From NCBI GenBank assembly GCA_018814265.1, contig JAHIZU010000110.1:1-7277 (forward strand): a stretch of 7,277 nt of DNA, in the 5' to 3' direction. This document shows, piece by piece, positions 6,779-7,277 of this stretch (the stretch's first letter is position 1; the number at the start of each line of letters is the position of its first letter). A program made the translations under genes and the position numbers. The stretch is from Candidatus Margulisiibacteriota bacterium (GTDB lineage: Bacteria; Margulisbacteria; WOR-1; O2-12-FULL-45-9). Below the pieces are notes generated by a model that saw nothing but the letters and a program-made list of their open reading frames with translations, was not told where the DNA came from and did no database searches.

Positions 6779-6823
6779 GGTGAAGAGATAGTCCAAGCCC
6801 CAGAGAAATCTGGGGATAACTTG
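6771..6823 (+). ncRNA. Group I intron, 3' half (P8 3' strand, P7 3' strand, P9, terminal G)
   Basis: GGGGCTAAGGTG (6771-6782) is the 3' strand of P8. GAAGAGATAGTCC (6782-6794) is the conserved S element, its ATAGTC (6788-6793) being the 3' strand of P7. CCCCAGA-GAAA-TCTGGGG (6798-6815) is a perfect 7-bp P9 hairpin with a GNRA loop. The half ends in the conserved terminal G (6823) directly before the tRNA 3' exon. It resembles the corresponding part of the cyanobacterial tRNA-Leu(UAA) intron (subgroup IC3), with the P7 bases changed in a compensatory way. The partner strands for P7 and P8 are not upstream but about 240-275 nt downstream, after the tRNA. The intron is therefore circularly permuted at the P8 loop. 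Confidence 0.85.
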
Positions 6824-6900
6824 TAATCAGGTTGTTAGTGGTTCGAGTCCACTCCGGGGAGTTTATTCCCCGGTAGCTCAATGGTAGAGCACCTGACTGT
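6824..6900 (+). tRNA. Permuted tRNA-Asn(GUU): 3' half, 5-nt linker, 5' half
   Basis: The 3' half (6824-6861) comes first: TAA of the anticodon loop, TCAGG, variable loop TTGTT, T arm AGTGG/TTCGAGT/CCACT, acceptor CCGGGGA and discriminator G; no CCA is encoded. After the linker TTTAT (6862-6866) comes the 5' half (6867-6900): acceptor TCCCCGG, D arm GCTC/GAGC, anticodon stem CCTGA and CTGT. Joined at the intron, the halves give a 72-nt cloverleaf with every stem fully paired: 7 bp acceptor, 4 bp D, 5 bp anticodon, 5 bp T. The joined loop CTGTTAA has anticodon GTT. The TCC...GGAG ends also fit bacterial tRNA-Asn. The splice point lies between positions 35 and 36, inside the anticodon. No complete, normally ordered copy is in the window. 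Splicing in this order yields a 77-nt circle needing RNase P and 3' processing at the linker, then CCA addition. Confidence 0.87.
6839..6862 (+). repeat. Direct repeat copy 1 (T arm and acceptor of tRNA-Asn)
   Basis: A 24-nt stretch from the last T-stem bases through the discriminator and one flanking T. It recurs at 7070-7093 with one mismatch (A6846 against C7077), a period of 231 bp. This copy is the intact one used in the cloverleaf. Confidence 0.85.
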
Positions 6901-7067
6901 CGAATGGCAGCTTTTTCGGGAAACCGGGATTGAAACTGTGGGCTAATTCAGGGAAACCTACTTCTCATTTCAATTGGGAAACGGCAATCCTGAGCTAAAT
7001 TTTCCGGCTAAGACGGAAATAAATGTGCAGAGACTATATACCCACCACCTAAGGCCCTTAATTTTTT
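6901..7067 (+). ncRNA. Group I intron, 5' half (P1 to P8 5' strand)
   Basis: P1: exon CUGU (6897-6900) plus C6901 pairs with GGCAG (6906-6910) over a GAAU loop, with the required U-G wobble (U6900, G6907) at the splice site. P2: 6914-6919 with 6924-6929 over a GAAA loop. P3: GTGGG (6938-6942) with CCCAC (7041-7045). P4: TTCAGG (6947-6952) with CCTGAG (6989-6994), with GGGAAACCT and GGCAATCC as in the cyanobacterial tRNA-Leu intron. P6: TTTCCG (7001-7006) with CGGAAA (7014-7019). R element GTGCAGAGACTAT (7025-7037) holds the P7 5' strand GACTAT (7032-7037). P8 5' strand starts at 7046 and its pairing with the upstream half extends to about 7066. The core is complete and nothing essential looks broken, so I judge the ribozyme likely active, though this is untested. 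Confidence 0.85.
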
Positions 7068-7069
7068 GC

Positions 7070-7093
7070 TGGTTCGCGTCCACTCCGGGGAGT
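7070..7093 (+). pseudogene. Relic of a tRNA-Asn 3' end (direct repeat copy 2)
   Basis: It matches 6839-6862 at 23 of 24 positions but stands alone: no anticodon arm precedes it. The mismatch turns T-loop A58 into C, which would break the conserved U54-A58 pair, and the outer T-stem also has a C-C mismatch. It is therefore not a working tRNA end. It is either what remains of a second tRNA-intron copy or the tRNA-derived end of the adjacent GIY-YIG-carrying segment. Confidence 0.75.
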
Positions 7094-7129
7094 ACCTCGA
7101 CTCGGGTGCTTCGCACCCTCGCTCGGTAC
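7092..7129. repeat. Imperfect hairpin between tRNA relic and GIY-YIG gene
   Basis: Outer arms GTACC (7092-7096) and GGTAC (7125-7129) and inner arms GGGTGC (7104-7109) and GCACCC (7113-7118) enclose a TTC loop, with unpaired bases between the two stems. There is no T run after it, so it is a poor rho-independent terminator. It may be the end structure of a small mobile element, or an RNA-stability hairpin limiting 3' decay of the permuted transcript. Confidence 0.6.
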
Positions 7130-7164
7130 AAGTCCTTGGCCGTCGAGATTAATAAAAGTAATCT

Positions 7165-7277
7165 ATGCTCTACTACGTCTACATCCTTGAATGTTCCAAC
7201 AAAGCCCTCTACACAGGAATAACTACCAATCTTGAACGCCGCTTTTCTGAGCATAAAAGAGGTAAAGGCGGACATTA
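7165..7277 (+). CDS. GIY-YIG nuclease family protein (YhbQ/UPF0213-like), 3' end beyond the window
   Basis: The 37 complete codons in the window start MLYYVYILEC, continue with KALYTGITTNLERRF and reach SEHKRGKGGHY at the window edge. The paired Y-x-Y and Y-T-G segments and the following arginine are the first half of the GIY-YIG catalytic module. The LYTGITT and ERR..xxH..GKG pattern is that of the small stand-alone YhbQ/UPF0213 group, usually about 80-100 residues. The catalytic glutamate would lie beyond the edge. The ATG at 7165 is chosen because it directly precedes the first beta strand; no good Shine-Dalgarno site is seen. YhbQ-type proteins are linked to DNA repair in the literature, whereas related modules act in intron homing. 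Its place directly after a tRNA relic and hairpin leaves a mobile role open. Confidence 0.85.
   Translation, partial: MLYYVYILECSNKALYTGITTNLERRFSEHKRGKGGH

Noticed and set aside
6892..6901. Reading the tRNA as Asp(GUC), with the 5' exon ending at C6901.
   Set aside because: A group I 5' exon should end in U paired to G, and the intron 3' end should be G. Ending at U6900 and G6823 satisfies both and gives GUU. The acceptor ends TCC...GGAG also fit Asn, not Asp.
6867..7092. A normal, unpermuted tRNA-Asn using the 5' half at 6867 and the 3' end at 7070-7092.
   Set aside because: The downstream copy lacks the anticodon 3' arm and variable loop and has an A58C change. No S element, P9 or terminal G lies between 7067 and 7070, so no intron could be removed.
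7092..7129. Rho-independent terminator for the permuted transcript.
   Set aside because: The hairpin has a large internal loop and no T run follows on either strand.
6970..7275. Long open frames on both strands over the intron 5' half and GIY-YIG start.
   Set aside because: They run through structured intron and tRNA relic sequence, show no recognisable protein features, and conflict with the GIY-YIG frame starting at 7165.

Overview
The window reads as chromosomal DNA of an uncultured diderm bacterium. A complete ADP-heptose epimerase gene (hldD) implies an LPS-type outer membrane. An LCP-family protein, a deoxyhypusine-synthase-like enzyme, TTG starts and a small YhbQ-type GIY-YIG gene would fit a candidate phylum such as Omnitrophota, WOR-1 or Margulisbacteria. 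That placement is a low-confidence guess; no phylogenetic marker is present.

Left part (1-1928, all minus strand): ssb with a strong Shine-Dalgarno site and its own terminator hairpin. Then comes a secreted SagB-type nitroreductase with a near-consensus promoter almost touching its ATG. Its stop codon overlaps the start of an LCP (LytR-CpsA-Psr) gene that runs off the left edge. A 186-bp divergent intergenic region (1929-2114) carries an 18-nt inverted repeat and a good sigma-70 promoter facing right.

Middle part (2115-6420, plus strand): a tight four-gene operon. It encodes an ICMT-like membrane methyltransferase, a deoxyhypusine-synthase-like protein, HldD (overlapping the previous gene by 19 nt) and a Na/Pi-cotransporter-PhoU fusion. 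The theme is envelope and small-molecule metabolism.

Right part (6417-7277): the outstanding region. A promoter (TTGACG, 17 nt, TAAGAT) precedes an HNH endonuclease gene. It is followed, in this order, by the 3' half of a group I intron, the 3' half of tRNA-Asn(GUU), a 5-nt linker, the 5' half of the same tRNA, and the 5' half of the intron. This is a naturally permuted intron-exon (PIE) arrangement. All core helices (P1, P2, P3, P4, P6, P7, P8, P9) can be drawn. P7 and a long P8 form only by pairing the downstream half with the upstream half. The two exon halves make a perfect 72-nt tRNA-Asn cloverleaf. Splicing would give a 77-nt circular pre-tRNA that must be opened at the linker. A mutated copy of the tRNA 3' end lies just beyond the intron 5' half, which suggests the permutation arose by tandem duplication and reciprocal loss. 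After it come a hairpin and a GIY-YIG nuclease gene cut by the window edge.

Splice sites, helices and tRNA folding were worked out by eye; no covariance model or database search was run.
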